A stretch of DNA of 64,000 nt from Ginsengibacter hankyongi (GCF_008710285.1 NZ_VYQF01000006.1:62001-126000); one strand, 5' to 3'. Shown: positions 20,080 to 30,184, numbered from the stretch's first letter. The notes: generated by a model not told the origin, from the sequence alone. Program-made: numbers and translations.

Positions 20080-23000
20080 ATGAAACAGCTTCCCAAAAAA
20101 CTGCTTTTGGTTTTAACGCTATTCTTTAGCGCAACAATCGTTTTTGCCCAGCAACGGCAAATAACAGGAACAGTAAAGGACAACGATGGTAATCCCTTGT
20201 CGAATGTATCATACTTAATCAAGGGAACTAAAATCGGTGGTATTACAGATGCGACCGGGCATTTCAGCATAAAAGCTGACAGGAGTGCAACGTTGGTATT
20301 TAGCTCCGTAGGTTTTTCTACTAAAGAAATAAAGGTAGGCAACCAAAGCAAGGTAGCAGTTAATCTGGCTTCATCGGAAGGAGAGCTAAACGAGGTAGTG
20401 GTTACTGCGTTGGGGATTAAACGGGAACGGCGTTCTATCGGGTACGCCGTAAGCACCATTAAAGCAGAAGAGTTAACTAAGGCTGGATCCACTATGAATC
20501 CATTCCTTGCTTTGTATGGTAAGGCTGCAGGCGTGGGCGTAAACACAGGGGCTGCTGGGCCAATGGGTGGTTTGAAAATTAATATAAGAGGTGCAGCGAG
20601 TTTAAATCCTAACCAGAATACAAGACCTTTATTTGTAGTGGATGGGGTAATCATTTCTGACAGGACAACCTCTATTGGCGGTTCTACCGGAGCAGGGTAC
20701 GACTATGGATCAAACATTAATGATATTAATTCGGAAGATATCGCCTCCATTGATATTTTAAAAGGTGCCAAAGCAACAGTATTATATGGCACGGACGCTG
20801 CCAATGGTGTTGTACTGATTACGACTAAAAGTGGCCGTAATGCCAAGGGCTTGGGAATGACCGGATTTTTTCAATATAGCATAGAAAAACCAAAGTCTTA
20901 TCTAGATTTGCAAAATGAGTATGGACTGGGAAATAATATTTACGATACCTCTTATACTACCTTGAACGGAAAAACTGTAAGGGCGATCCCTAACAGGCGA
21001 TATAGTTTCGGCCCAAAATTCGATGGTGCTGATGTAATGTTTTATGATAGCTCAATAGTGAAAAACAGCCCGCATAACAGCTATGATGATCTTTTCAGAA
21101 CAGGAAGTTCTTATACATCCAATGTGGCTATTTCAGGCAGCAGCGATAAAGGAAGCCTCAGAGCATCTTATACTAACTATGCTTATAACGACATTACAAG
21201 CCCTAATGCCTGGCAAAAGCGGAATACATTTAGTTTTAATGGAAATATTAAGGCTTCCAAATTTGCGAGTTTCGATCTCATCTCAAATGTGTATAATATC
21301 GTTTCTCAGAACAGAAGAGAGAATAATGCTGGCAGTATTGCCTGGGGTTTTCCGGATGACTACGATTATAATCAAATGTATAATTTATACAGAGATAGAA
21401 CTGGTTACAAAAGAGATCTTACCAATTATGGAGTGCCCACTGCAGGCGTAGATATTGGGAATTACTTATGGGATCTTAATAAAAACCGCGTTAAGGATGA
21501 CAAGTTTCACATTATAACTTCTGCAAAAACTACACTGAATTTCACCAAACACGTATTTTTTGTTGGCCAGTTCGGCCTTGACTATGATAATACCAATTAT
21601 AGCAGCGAAATCAGTGTGGACAGAATATTGCCTACCGTAAGTGGCGGAGGTTTCAGCATTAAAAAAGAAAATAATACTATCCAGACCTACCAGGGGCTAT
21701 TAAACTACGACAACAGTTTTATGAATGATAATTTCCGGGTATCAGGCTTTGGCGGTTTTATATATAGGTTGCGCACTTCTGAGTCGCTGGGCAGTAATAC
21801 AATTGGCGGATTAAATTTTCCGGGATGGTATTCGTTTAATAACCAGGCAGGCACACCAAGCGCGGGTAACGCTTATCTGTTAAGAAGCTACTCAAGAGGA
21901 AGCGATGTATTATATAGTGCTGTTGCATCAGCCACTTTATCCTGGAAAAATGAATTTTACATGGACCTGCAGGGAAGACAGGACTGGAATTCAACTTTAC
22001 CTCCTCAGAATAACAAATATTTTTTCCCGGGAGCTTCTTTAACGTGGAATTATACTGACCGGTTTTCCGTTCCTAAAATGAACAGCGGGCAGCTAAGATT
22101 TTCGTGGGCTGATGTAGGAAACGGAACAACAAGGTATTTTGCCAACAATCAATATGGTCTAGGTTATATTTCCGGAACAGGGGCACAAGCTGTAGTGGTA
22201 ACCCCTCCAGGTAATCTTTTACCAGGAGCATTAAAACCTGAAAGAAAAAGAGAATTTGAAATAGGAATTAATAATAGTTTTTTTGCGGGGAACCGACTCA
22301 CTTTTGATCTATCTTATTATACAAATAACCGTTACAACCAAATCATATCGCTTCCTATTTCTCAAACTTCGAGTTCCGGCGGATTGTTGATTAATGTGGC
22401 TAATATGAGAACATATGGTTTTGAGTTTTCAGTAACAGGAACGCCAATTCTTACTAAAAATATAAGATGGGATGTTACCGTAAATGGCGCCCGCCAGGGG
22501 TCTAAAGTTTTAGACCTTTATGGAGATCTTAAAGAATACACTTATGCAAACCTTATTAACGGAAGCTCTGCAAGCATAAGAGCCGATTTGAACAGGCCAT
22601 TTGGAGATATAAAAATGAATGACTATACGAAGGATGATAAGGGTGAAAGAGTAGTAAATGCCAATGGAGTTTACACACTTAATGCGGACCCTACCCAGAT
22701 GAAAGTATTTGGAAATATAATGCCCAAATTGCTAGGTGGGGTACTATCAGATTTCCGGTATAAAAATATTACATTTCGCGTAGCTCTTGATTACAAATAT
22801 GGCGGTACTGTATTTTCTTATACCAATGAAAGAATGTACGGTTTGGGCGAATTGCAAAATACTCTGAAATACAGAGATGAAGCGCACGGAGGCTTGTCCT
22901 ATTACATTGATAACAGTGGTGCAAAGGTTGCCTGGCAGAGCAATCAGCCCGCGCCTGCACAGTCCGCTGATGGTCACGTATATCACGATGGCGTAATTTT

Positions 23001-23364
23001 ACCAGGTGTTATGCTCAATGCTGATGGCAAGTACGTAACCAATACTAAGATTGCATCTGCTTCAGATTATTATCTTACTTATATTAATGACCTTTCAACT
23101 TCTTTTCCACCGGACAATCTGTTTAAAAATGATTATATAAAGGTGCGGGAAATTGCACTGTCTTATCAGTTGCCACAGAAGCTTGCAAACAAAATAAAAA
23201 TGCAGGCGTTAAGCATTACAGCAGCAGCCCGTAACTTATTTTACATATATAAAACAATTCCAAATATAGATGTTGAGTCAGCGCTTGGTGCGGATAGTTA
23301 TGTTGAAAATACCATTTTCCCCGGCCAGCAAACATTTTCGCTGGGAGTAAATTTATCATTTTAA
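20080..23364 (+). CDS. SusC/RagA-type TonB-linked outer membrane transporter (second)
   Basis: The 1094-residue protein is a second SusC: signal peptide MKQLPKKLLLVLTLFFSATIVFAQ, the CarboxypepD_reg-like domain (RQITGTVKDNDGNPLSN), plug with EVVVTALGIKRERRSIGYAV and the segment RPLFVVDGVI, then the beta-barrel ending QTFSLGVNLSF with an aromatic last residue. It is clearly paralogous to the first SusC but diverged throughout, so the two pairs probably handle different glycans or different fragments of one. It begins 84 bp after the first SusD gene. The SusD partner follows after 17 bp. This ORF, together with the other three, forms one likely transcript. Confidence 0.93.
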   Translation: MKQLPKKLLLVLTLFFSATIVFAQQRQITGTVKDNDGNPLSNVSYLIKGTKIGGITDATGHFSIKADRSATLVFSSVGFSTKEIKVGNQSKVAVNLASSEGELNEVVVTALGIKRERRSIGYAVSTIKAEELTKAGSTMNPFLALYGKAAGVGVNTGAAGPMGGLKINIRGAASLNPNQNTRPLFVVDGVIISDRTTSIGGSTGAGYDYGSNINDINSEDIASIDILKGAKATVLYGTDAANGVVLITTKSGRNAKGLGMTGFFQYSIEKPKSYLDLQNEYGLGNNIYDTSYTTLNGKTVRAIPNRRYSFGPKFDGADVMFYDSSIVKNSPHNSYDDLFRTGSSYTSNVAISGSSDKGSLRASYTNYAYNDITSPNAWQKRNTFSFNGNIKASKFASFDLISNVYNIVSQNRRENNAGSIAWGFPDDYDYNQMYNLYRDRTGYKRDLTNYGVPTAGVDIGNYLWDLNKNRVKDDKFHIITSAKTTLNFTKHVFFVGQFGLDYDNTNYSSEISVDRILPTVSGGGFSIKKENNTIQTYQGLLNYDNSFMNDNFRVSGFGGFIYRLRTSESLGSNTIGGLNFPGWYSFNNQAGTPSAGNAYLLRSYSRGSDVLYSAVASATLSWKNEFYMDLQGRQDWNSTLPPQNNKYFFPGASLTWNYTDRFSVPKMNSGQLRFSWADVGNGTTRYFANNQYGLGYISGTGAQAVVVTPPGNLLPGALKPERKREFEIGINNSFFAGNRLTFDLSYYTNNRYNQIISLPISQTSSSGGLLINVANMRTYGFEFSVTGTPILTKNIRWDVTVNGARQGSKVLDLYGDLKEYTYANLINGSSASIRADLNRPFGDIKMNDYTKDDKGERVVNANGVYTLNADPTQMKVFGNIMPKLLGGVLSDFRYKNITFRVALDYKYGGTVFSYTNERMYGLGELQNTLKYRDEAHGGLSYYIDNSGAKVAWQSNQPAPAQSADGHVYHDGVILPGVMLNADGKYVTNTKIASASDYYLTYINDLSTSFPPDNLFKNDYIKVREIALSYQLPQKLANKIKMQALSITAAARNLFYIYKTIPNIDVESALGADSYVENTIFPGQQTFSLGVNLSF

Positions 23365-23381
23365 CCAAAAAAATTTAAGAA

Positions 23382-25133
23382 ATGAAACGTTTCATCTTTT
23401 ATATCAGCCTGATAGCTGCATCGGTCTTCAGTTCTTGCAAAAAAGACCTTAAAGATCGGTTTTACAATCCTGATCAGTTAAGTGAAGGAGTTACCGACAT
23501 TGTTCCGGGATTATTTACCTCATCCATCAGCACAAATAAAATATTTGTACAGGATTATGGCGAATGGTATTATTTGCTAAATGGAGGAACCAGCATTACG
23601 GGGTTTGAACAGATTGCCGAGCGGTATATTTCCTATCGTTACGATTGGTTTGCCACTTACGATGATCTTACTACGGGTAACGGTTTTGATGATTTTCCTA
23701 TTACAAGCCAGGGCTATTTTCAATCAAGCTATACTCGTTTAAAAACATGGGAAACAATTCGTAATGAAGTAAACAATCGCAGCGGCCAGGATAAGCTGGA
23801 TGCCAACGTGTATTTTAAACTAGTTACACTTGTTAAGGATTATCAAAGTGCCAAACTTGTGGATCTTTTTAATTCCATCCCCTACTTTTATGCCTTTCAG
23901 GGAAGTAATGGCGATAATAAGAATTGGTATCCGCCGTATGATGATCCCAAAGAAATTTACAAATCAATAATTACTGATCTTGGAGACCTTACTGATTCAT
24001 TAACTATTGCATATAATCTCATGTCGCCAACAGCTAAACAAATACTTGCACAGCAGGATTTGGTTTTTAAAGGTGATATCAGCAAATGGACACAGTTTGC
24101 CAATGCTACCAGGTTGAAATTATTGGTACGTATTGCAGGCGTGGATGCGGGTTATGCTAAGCCATTGATACAGGAAACGCTAACCAAGCCCCTTCCTCAG
24201 ACGGATCTTAGTTTCCAGATGTGGTTTGATACCGATCAAAAAAGTGCCGGCGGGTTTTGGATGCGTGGTCTTTATGAGAATACTTACGCATCTTTCATCC
24301 CGAATATTATAATGAAGAGATTGAATTACGGCACTTCGGCTTATGAACCGGGGACAGATGACCCCAGGCTTCCTGTTTTGGCAATGCCTACAAAATATAA
24401 TGATTACCGGGGCGTCACTTATAATGTTGATACGCAAACTCCCATCTATAATAGTGGTGACAAATATTATCCTTACGCAGATAACCTGCCTGCAAGCCTT
24501 TCTACAAATGCTAAATCAATGTATAATTTTGCCACGTTTACACGTAATGGCAAAATGCCTGTTTACATGTTTTCACGGACTGAACTGGATTTGCTTCTTG
24601 CGGAAATAGAGATGAAAGGCTTAGCTACAACAGGTGAGGCAGCAGAAGATCATATTAAAGATGCTGTTATTCATTCAATAAATTACTGGTACAATATTAA
24701 CGGGAACAGCGATTTTAAAGATGACCCCGATGCACAAGGCGCAGCAGCTCCCTTGTATCCAGCTAAACCAAGTGACGTGGCTATTGCTAATTGGGGAGAT
24801 ACAATCAAAGCTAAATTTATGGCAGCAGCTTCTGTTGATGATAAAATGGAAATTTTAATGCAGCAAAAGTTCATTCATCTGAATCTTATGCAGCCTTATG
24901 AGTTGTGGACTGAACTCAGAAGAACCGGCCACCCAAAGCTAGAACCATTTACCTGGCATGGCGCTTTGTCGAAACCATTTCCTGAAAGGGTTCGCTATCC
25001 GTCTGAGGAACAGACAAACAATCCGACTAACTTATCGAAAGTTTCAGCTGATAATAATTTAACTTCCAAAATATTTTGGGTGCCCGCAGACAGAAACCCG
25101 AATCTGTATTGGGATGATTACAATTATAAGTAA
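23382..25133 (+). CDS. SusD/RagB-family nutrient-binding lipoprotein (second)
   Basis: The 583-residue protein begins MKRFIFYISLIAASVFSSC with lipobox VFSSC (Cys19), and the mature end is CKKDLKDRFYNPDQLSEG, so it is an outer-membrane lipoprotein with the same CKKD start as the first SusD. It is rich in helices with Tyr/Trp-rich loops (EWYYLLNGGT, NLYWDDYNYK at the end) typical of SusD-like_2 proteins. It lies only 17 bp after its SusC, which supports co-translation as lid and barrel. The transcript ends at the terminator about 30 bp downstream. Confidence 0.9.
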   Translation: MKRFIFYISLIAASVFSSCKKDLKDRFYNPDQLSEGVTDIVPGLFTSSISTNKIFVQDYGEWYYLLNGGTSITGFEQIAERYISYRYDWFATYDDLTTGNGFDDFPITSQGYFQSSYTRLKTWETIRNEVNNRSGQDKLDANVYFKLVTLVKDYQSAKLVDLFNSIPYFYAFQGSNGDNKNWYPPYDDPKEIYKSIITDLGDLTDSLTIAYNLMSPTAKQILAQQDLVFKGDISKWTQFANATRLKLLVRIAGVDAGYAKPLIQETLTKPLPQTDLSFQMWFDTDQKSAGGFWMRGLYENTYASFIPNIIMKRLNYGTSAYEPGTDDPRLPVLAMPTKYNDYRGVTYNVDTQTPIYNSGDKYYPYADNLPASLSTNAKSMYNFATFTRNGKMPVYMFSRTELDLLLAEIEMKGLATTGEAAEDHIKDAVIHSINYWYNINGNSDFKDDPDAQGAAAPLYPAKPSDVAIANWGDTIKAKFMAAASVDDKMEILMQQKFIHLNLMQPYELWTELRRTGHPKLEPFTWHGALSKPFPERVRYPSEEQTNNPTNLSKVSADNNLTSKIFWVPADRNPNLYWDDYNYK

Positions 25134-25164
25134 TTAAAAAGAACAACATAATTTGAAAATGAAG

Positions 25165-25200
25165 CCGTCTCTTAATAAAATGGGGCGGTTTTTTTATTTT
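25165..25200 (+). terminator. rho-independent terminator of the SusC/D operon
   Basis: CCGTCTC (25165-25171) pairs with GGGGCGG (25182-25188), with two G-T wobbles and a 10-base loop. A T-run (25189-25195 and on) follows directly. It lies 31 bp after the last SusD stop codon, so it closes the SusCDSusCD transcript. Confidence 0.75.
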
Positions 25201-25271
25201 TTACTTGAATAGACTTATAAGCGCAGCCGGAGTGAAGAAAGTCAAAGAGGCTGGATTGGGTGAAAATTTAA

Positions 25272-25652
25272 TTACTTAGGTTCTTCATTCGTATGATCTT
25301 TTAAATTTTCAACAAGCTGTGTTTTGGAGGTAACTTCTATTTGCGGTATGTTTTTAAACATTTCTATCTTACCCGTAACACATACTTCAGCGCCTTTATA
25401 ATATTCTTCAGGCTTATTAAATTCTTTCCTTGCACGTGCTCTTATGACAATAGTTAAAGGAGCATTCGGGTAATAGGCGCCTGCATTTAATAAGGTAAGT
25501 GTATCTCTTTCGAAAAATTTCCCTCCAAAAATTTTTGTACATATTCTCACCGTTTCACCAACGTGATTTTTTGCGTCTTCCACTTTTATTTCTTTTTGGG
25601 CATAAGAACCAAACGCACTTAAACAAAAGACTATTATTAAAATATTTTTCAT
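25272..25652 (-). CDS. secreted OB-fold-like hypothetical protein
   Basis: The 126-residue protein has a signal peptide (MKNILIIVFCLSAFGSYAQ). The mature part is a single OB-fold-like beta-barrel: strands AKNHVGETVRICTKIFG, a RDTLTLLNAGAYYPNAPLTIVI segment and EVCVTGKIEMFKNIPQIEVTSK near the end. Two single cysteines (C39 in ICTK and C100 in VCVTG) are conserved-looking positions in this fold. Such periplasmic OB proteins are widespread but of unknown role. The gene is transcribed leftwards, convergent with the SusC/D operon, so the terminator region is shared. Confidence 0.75.
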   Translation of the reverse strand: MKNILIIVFCLSAFGSYAQKEIKVEDAKNHVGETVRICTKIFGGKFFERDTLTLLNAGAYYPNAPLTIVIRARARKEFNKPEEYYKGAEVCVTGKIEMFKNIPQIEVTSKTQLVENLKDHTNEEPK

Positions 25653-25781
25653 AAAGGAAAGGTAGGATTATATGATACACGCCGGTGATACGAGGGTGAT
25701 ATTTATCACTTGCATGACAAACTGCTGTCATTATTAATACCGGGTGTTGCTTATAATTTTATGACTAGAAAATGAACGACC

Positions 25782-26621
25782 ATGAAAACAATAATAGTTG
25801 CGACTAACTATTCTATAGAGTCAAATAATGCAATGAAATATGCCGCCGAAATAGCAAAGAGCACTAACTCAACACTGGTACTTTTTAACTCATTCGAGCC
25901 TTCAGTGCACACTTTGAACACGCTGCCAAGGAGTTCTTCTTTGCAGGAATTATCATTAGACAATCGTAACCGCCTAAAAGATATCGCTGTCGAATTATCT
26001 AACGAATGTTCTATTAACGTCGAATACTTAACAAGAACAACAAACTTAATAGCGGAACTTGACTACCAGGTAAAACGTTTGAAGGCGGACATGGTGGTCA
26101 TGGGGATGAAGTCGACCGAAACTGAATTGAGGCCGGGTAACACAACAACCCATTTTATCCATCATGCGCAATATCCGATACTTGCTGTGCCTGGGGAAGC
26201 TGCTTTTAATGGAATCTCGAAAATCCTGTTTGCATTTAATCCTTCCGGCAATAATGAAGAAAATAAGCTGCAAGTTCTGATGGATCTTGCCGGTATTTTT
26301 AATGCACAGATACAGGTTTGCCATATTGAAAAAATAATACAACCTGTAATAAAGGATAGCGACTATTCAACTACTGTTTCTGCGGGCCTTGAAAAGGCTC
26401 TCAATGAAACTAATCATTCTTATAAAGAAATAGCAGCAAACGATGTATTCAAGGGAATAGAAGAAGCAATAGAAAACTGGCAACCGGATTTGTTAGTAAT
26501 GGTTCCTCATAAATATGGACTATGGGGAAGTTTTTGGCATAAGAGCACAACAATTAATATGGCAAAGCGAACGCATATTCCTCTTCTAACGCTGCCAAAT
26601 ACCGTCACAAATATCTCCTGA
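25782..26621 (+). CDS. universal stress protein with two UspA domains
   Basis: The 279-residue protein is a tandem UspA: domain one (1-140, MKTIIVATNYSIESNNAMKYAAEIAKS) and domain two (about 145-279, KILFAFNPSGNNEENKLQVLMDL). The ATP-binding motif G-2x-G-9x-G(S/T) is not clear in either domain, where VVMGMKST sits at the end of the first and VMVPHKYGLWGSF in the second, so nucleotide binding may be lost. UspA pairs act in cytoplasmic stress responses. It has no signal peptide. The gene stands alone between the OB-fold gene and the metal-enzyme cluster. Confidence 0.85.
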   Translation: MKTIIVATNYSIESNNAMKYAAEIAKSTNSTLVLFNSFEPSVHTLNTLPRSSSLQELSLDNRNRLKDIAVELSNECSINVEYLTRTTNLIAELDYQVKRLKADMVVMGMKSTETELRPGNTTTHFIHHAQYPILAVPGEAAFNGISKILFAFNPSGNNEENKLQVLMDLAGIFNAQIQVCHIEKIIQPVIKDSDYSTTVSAGLEKALNETNHSYKEIAANDVFKGIEEAIENWQPDLLVMVPHKYGLWGSFWHKSTTINMAKRTHIPLLTLPNTVTNIS

Positions 26622-26920
26622 TGAATCGAGAGAAACAAAAAATACTGTTTTTTTAAATAAATCCCCCACTACTCACAATTGATGATCGGGTTTGCGGGGA
26701 TGACTGCTTTTAGTAAATAACGGTGACGATTAAACGCAACTACCGTGTCATGAGTTTACCATTTTATTTTATTGTGAAGGCATATGTTTTCAAGCAACAA
26801 GCCAGTTCCCGGCTTACATGCGAAGTAAATAAGAGCTTTTTTCAAAAAATTTCTTAAATTCATGGTTCTTTTTTAAATCTCCGTATCCTTTTTATTTCTT
26901 CACTTCTAAATTTTGTAAAA

Positions 26921-27301
26921 ATGAACAAGAATCTTTTAAAAAAACTTTCAGGCTTTGCATTCCTGGGTATTTTCTTTTTATGTTTTCAATCATTCTTATT
27001 TAAAAATGGTGATCCGAAAACAGTAACCGGCGAAATCCTCGATATGAAATGTTATATGGCTTCCGGCGCTCATGGAGACAGCCACAAACAATGTGCAGCA
27101 ACCTGTATAAAAGGCGGCTCGCCGATGGGCATTCTTACTGATGATGGTAAAGTTTATTTATTAATTGCAGACGAAAAAGATTCAGATCCTTATGACGATG
27201 CAAAAAAGTTTGCCGGAGAAAAGGTAACATTAACCGGTACCGTTTCAGAAAAAAATGGTGTGCAGGCAATAATTGTATCTGAAGTAAAAGCAAAAGTCTA
27301 A
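26921..27301 (+). CDS. periplasmic Cys/His-rich hypothetical protein
   Basis: The 126-residue protein has an N-terminal hydrophobic segment (about 10-27) that works as a signal or anchor. The mature domain carries a block with C42, H48, H52, C55 and C59: KCYMASGAHGDSHKQCAATC. The spacing suggests a haem-, iron- or copper-type site, or disulfides. A small beta-barrel follows (LTDDGKVYLLIADE and KVTLTGTVSEKNGVQAIIV). I recall similar small proteins near oxidoreductases, but the function is not known. It is immediately next to the molybdenum hydroxylase genes, only 26 bp from the convergent large-subunit gene. Confidence 0.65.
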   Translation: MNKNLLKKLSGFAFLGIFFLCFQSFLFKNGDPKTVTGEILDMKCYMASGAHGDSHKQCAATCIKGGSPMGILTDDGKVYLLIADEKDSDPYDDAKKFAGEKVTLTGTVSEKNGVQAIIVSEVKAKV

Positions 27302-27327
27302 GCTGCGGGTATCCGCTTCGATTATTT

Positions 27328-29481
27328 TTATAATTCCTCCAATTTAAAGGGAAGCGCACGAATGCGTTTTTTCGTCAATTCAAATATAGCATTGGTCAAT
27401 GCAGGTGCAACTGTGGGCAGTCCCGGTTCACCTGCACCCTCGGGCTGTTCACTACTTTCAATAACATGCACTTCAATTGCGGGGCTTTCTTCAATGCGTA
27501 GCATTTTATAAGTATTGAAATTTTGTTCAACCACTTTTCCTTTATCAATGGTTAATCCGCTTTTATACGTTGAGGTAAGTCCCATCACGATGCATCCTTC
27601 TGTTTGGGCTCTTATAATATCCGGATTAACAGGAGTGCCGCAATCAATAGCAGCTATAATTTTTGTTGGCACTATCTTTCCCTGTAATCTTTTCACTTCT
27701 GCAACCATTGCTACAAAAGCGCCTGAACGTTCAACGATCGCAACACCTTTACCGGTGTCTGTTTCACGCGGCGAATACCAGTTTGATTTTTCCGCAACTT
27801 TTTGCAACACTCCCGTGTATCTTTTGTGATTTTTAAGAAGTGATAGCCTGAAATCAATAGGATCTTTCTTAGCCGCATAAGCAAGCTCATCAATAAATGA
27901 TTCATGGGCAAAACAATTGGTGGAATGATAAACAGAACGCCAGTAAGAAACGGGAATATAGAATTTACGTAACACCCCGTTGATTCTAAGATTGGGTATG
28001 GCATATTCTGTATTAATGCCGCCGGCGATCCCATCTGTTGGCTTTGAATTATTGCCGCTTTGATTTCGAATATCCTGACAGATAACCTTGTGTTCAAGCG
28101 AAACCAGGTTTCCATCTTTATTTATAGCACCCCTGCAAACATTAAGCGAGCACGCACGAAATGGCCCTTGTGTGAGATCATCTTCCCTGGTCCAGATTAC
28201 TTTTACCGGCGTCCCCGTTTGTTTTGACAAGTCTGCAGCTTCTTCGACAACATCTGTCAATGACCGCCGTCCAAAAGCGCCTCCCATCAAGGTGTAATTA
28301 ATCTTCACGCTATCCTGGGGAACCTTGTATTTTTTTGATAAAAAATCTTTCATACCATTCGGATTCTGTGTTGATCCCCAGAATTCACATGTATCCTTTT
28401 TTACTGATACGATAGCATTCATTGGCTCCATAGGTGCATGCGTTTGATAAGGAGTTTCATAAGAAGCTTCGATTTTAACCGGAGCATCATTAAATGTTTT
28501 GTCAAAATCTCCTTTTTGTTCAAATACTTCCGCAGGCTTACGGGATGCATCTATATAGTCATCTTTTATCTTTTGCGTTGTCCATGTTTCCAGGTCGCCA
28601 TTGTCCCATTTAACTTCAAGCATTTTTCTTCCCTGTAAGGCAGCCCAGTAATTATCGGCTATAACTGCCAAGCCTACACGAACTTGTCCGAAAACTTCCC
28701 TTTGCGTTTTTAATACATATTTAACTCCTGTTACCGCTTTTGCTTTCGTATCATCAAAACTTATCAGCTTACCCAAAAGAACCGGGGATCGTTCAATGGA
28801 AGCATACAACATGCCGGGCACTTCAATATCAATTCCAAATTGTGCATCCCCGTTTAATTTAGCAGGAATGTCTCTCCTTGGAAGGGATTTGCCTATAATT
28901 TTAAAGTCTTTGGCCTGCTTCAATGTTGGATTATCGGGAGCCTTCAATTTTCTTGCGTCAGCTACCAAATCACCATAACTCAATTTGGCTCCCGTGCTTC
29001 GGTTAATGACCATAGCATTTTCAGCATAACATTTCTCTGCAGCAATATTCCATTTGCCGGCGGCAGCGATAATAAGCATTTCTTTTGCGGAAGCCCCTAC
29101 TCTTCTCATCAGCTCGTAGTTGCGACGAATACTCTGACTCCCCACAACCATTTGGTCACCATACTTTCCTCTGTCGGCAGGCGATGGCATTATATTGATG
29201 TTTGCAATATCTACGTCGAGTTCTTCAGCGATGATCATAGGAATTGCCTCAAAGGTACCCTGTCCCATTTCAGGTCGATGATTGAGCAAAGTTATTTTTC
29301 CGTCTGTATCTATATAGATGAATGGGTTCAGTTCTGACTCTGCATTTCCATTTTCCAGGTCAAGATTTACAATTTTTGGCTCTTCTCCAAAAACCGACAC
29401 GTAACCAAGTGCGAGACAGGTTCCCGACATTGCAGCTATTTTTAAAAATTTTCTCCTGGGAATTGCTGATGAGAATTTCAT
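27328..29481 (-). CDS. molybdenum hydroxylase large subunit (isoquinoline 1-oxidoreductase beta type), copy A
   Basis: The start ATG at 29481 is chosen over a TTG 9 bases upstream; it places a twin-arginine signal (PRRKFLKIAAMSG) at the N-terminus, so the folded enzyme is exported by Tat. The 717-residue protein has the xanthine-oxidase-fold molybdopterin region: RPEMGQGTFEAIPMIIAEEL (about 70-90), GGAFGRRS (near 400) and the C-terminal GAGEPGLPTVAPALTNAIF, whose Glu is the position of the catalytic base in the family. It would bind the molybdenum cofactor and oxidise an N-heterocycle or aldehyde with water as oxygen source. It lacks an adjacent small subunit on its own strand, and lies head to head with the [2Fe-2S] subunit and copy B. 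Confidence 0.85.
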   Translation of the reverse strand: MKFSSAIPRRKFLKIAAMSGTCLALGYVSVFGEEPKIVNLDLENGNAESELNPFIYIDTDGKITLLNHRPEMGQGTFEAIPMIIAEELDVDIANINIMPSPADRGKYGDQMVVGSQSIRRNYELMRRVGASAKEMLIIAAAGKWNIAAEKCYAENAMVINRSTGAKLSYGDLVADARKLKAPDNPTLKQAKDFKIIGKSLPRRDIPAKLNGDAQFGIDIEVPGMLYASIERSPVLLGKLISFDDTKAKAVTGVKYVLKTQREVFGQVRVGLAVIADNYWAALQGRKMLEVKWDNGDLETWTTQKIKDDYIDASRKPAEVFEQKGDFDKTFNDAPVKIEASYETPYQTHAPMEPMNAIVSVKKDTCEFWGSTQNPNGMKDFLSKKYKVPQDSVKINYTLMGGAFGRRSLTDVVEEAADLSKQTGTPVKVIWTREDDLTQGPFRACSLNVCRGAINKDGNLVSLEHKVICQDIRNQSGNNSKPTDGIAGGINTEYAIPNLRINGVLRKFYIPVSYWRSVYHSTNCFAHESFIDELAYAAKKDPIDFRLSLLKNHKRYTGVLQKVAEKSNWYSPRETDTGKGVAIVERSGAFVAMVAEVKRLQGKIVPTKIIAAIDCGTPVNPDIIRAQTEGCIVMGLTSTYKSGLTIDKGKVVEQNFNTYKMLRIEESPAIEVHVIESSEQPEGAGEPGLPTVAPALTNAIFELTKKRIRALPFKLEEL

Positions 29482-29725
29482 AACAAACAATTTTTAATTA
29501 GATGGATTTAAGATACAAAAAGCAGACTATAAAGTTAGATGATTCCTATGTGGAAACGACGTGCTTTTTATTAAGGCGGTAACTGAATGAAAAACTTTTT
29601 TATTATAGGGTGGCTCTTTCTAATAATGGTTTTTATATACTGATAAATAAAATAATCGATGTAATTTTAGTATCTTAAAGCACAGTTATTTCAAAAGAGA
29701 ATTCTCACCTTTTAAATTTCTAATT
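29482..29725. promoter_or_regulatory. divergent promoter region between the two hydroxylase large-subunit genes
   Basis: The 244-base gap between the leftward copy A and the rightward small-subunit gene must hold two promoters back to back. A single regulator site could serve both, but no clear palindrome or TAnnTTTG box with a -33 element was found. Confidence 0.4.
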
Positions 29726-30184
29726 ATGCCAGAATATACTTTAAATGTGAACAACAAAAACTATAAAGTAGATGTAGACCAACAGATGCCTTTGTTATGG
29801 GTTATCAGGGATTTTGTAGGCTTGAAAGGAACCAAGTTTGGCTGCGGCATTTCCCAATGCGGAGCCTGCACCATTCATCTTGATGGCACTCCTGTTCGTG
29901 CGTGCAGGTTGCCGGTAACCGCTGCAGCAGGTAAAAAAATAACTACTATTGAAGGTATCTCCGAAAATATTGACCATGCTGTACAAAAAGCATGGATTGA
30001 AATGCAGGTACCTCAATGCGGCTATTGCCAGTCTGGGCAAATAATGAGCGCTGTAGCATTGCTAAAAAATAAACCTAAGCCTACTGATGCGGATATTGAT
30101 GCGGCCATGCGTGGAAATCTCTGCCGCTGCGGAACCTACCAGCGAATACGCAGCGCCATTCATCGGGCAGCAGAATTAATTTAG
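29726..30184 (+). CDS. [2Fe-2S] small subunit of molybdenum hydroxylase (isoquinoline 1-oxidoreductase alpha type)
   Basis: The 152-residue protein has the plant-ferredoxin-like cluster (C40, C45, C48, C60: CGISQCGAC) and the second, C98/C101/C133/C135 cluster (CGYC and GNLCRCGTY) of small subunits. It passes electrons from the molybdenum centre outward. It has no signal peptide of its own, so it would be carried to the periplasm bound to a large subunit with a Tat signal. It precedes copy B by 86 bp (to the ATG at 30271), so they form one operon, and it may also serve copy A. Confidence 0.93.
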   Translation: MPEYTLNVNNKNYKVDVDQQMPLLWVIRDFVGLKGTKFGCGISQCGACTIHLDGTPVRACRLPVTAAAGKKITTIEGISENIDHAVQKAWIEMQVPQCGYCQSGQIMSAVALLKNKPKPTDADIDAAMRGNLCRCGTYQRIRSAIHRAAELI

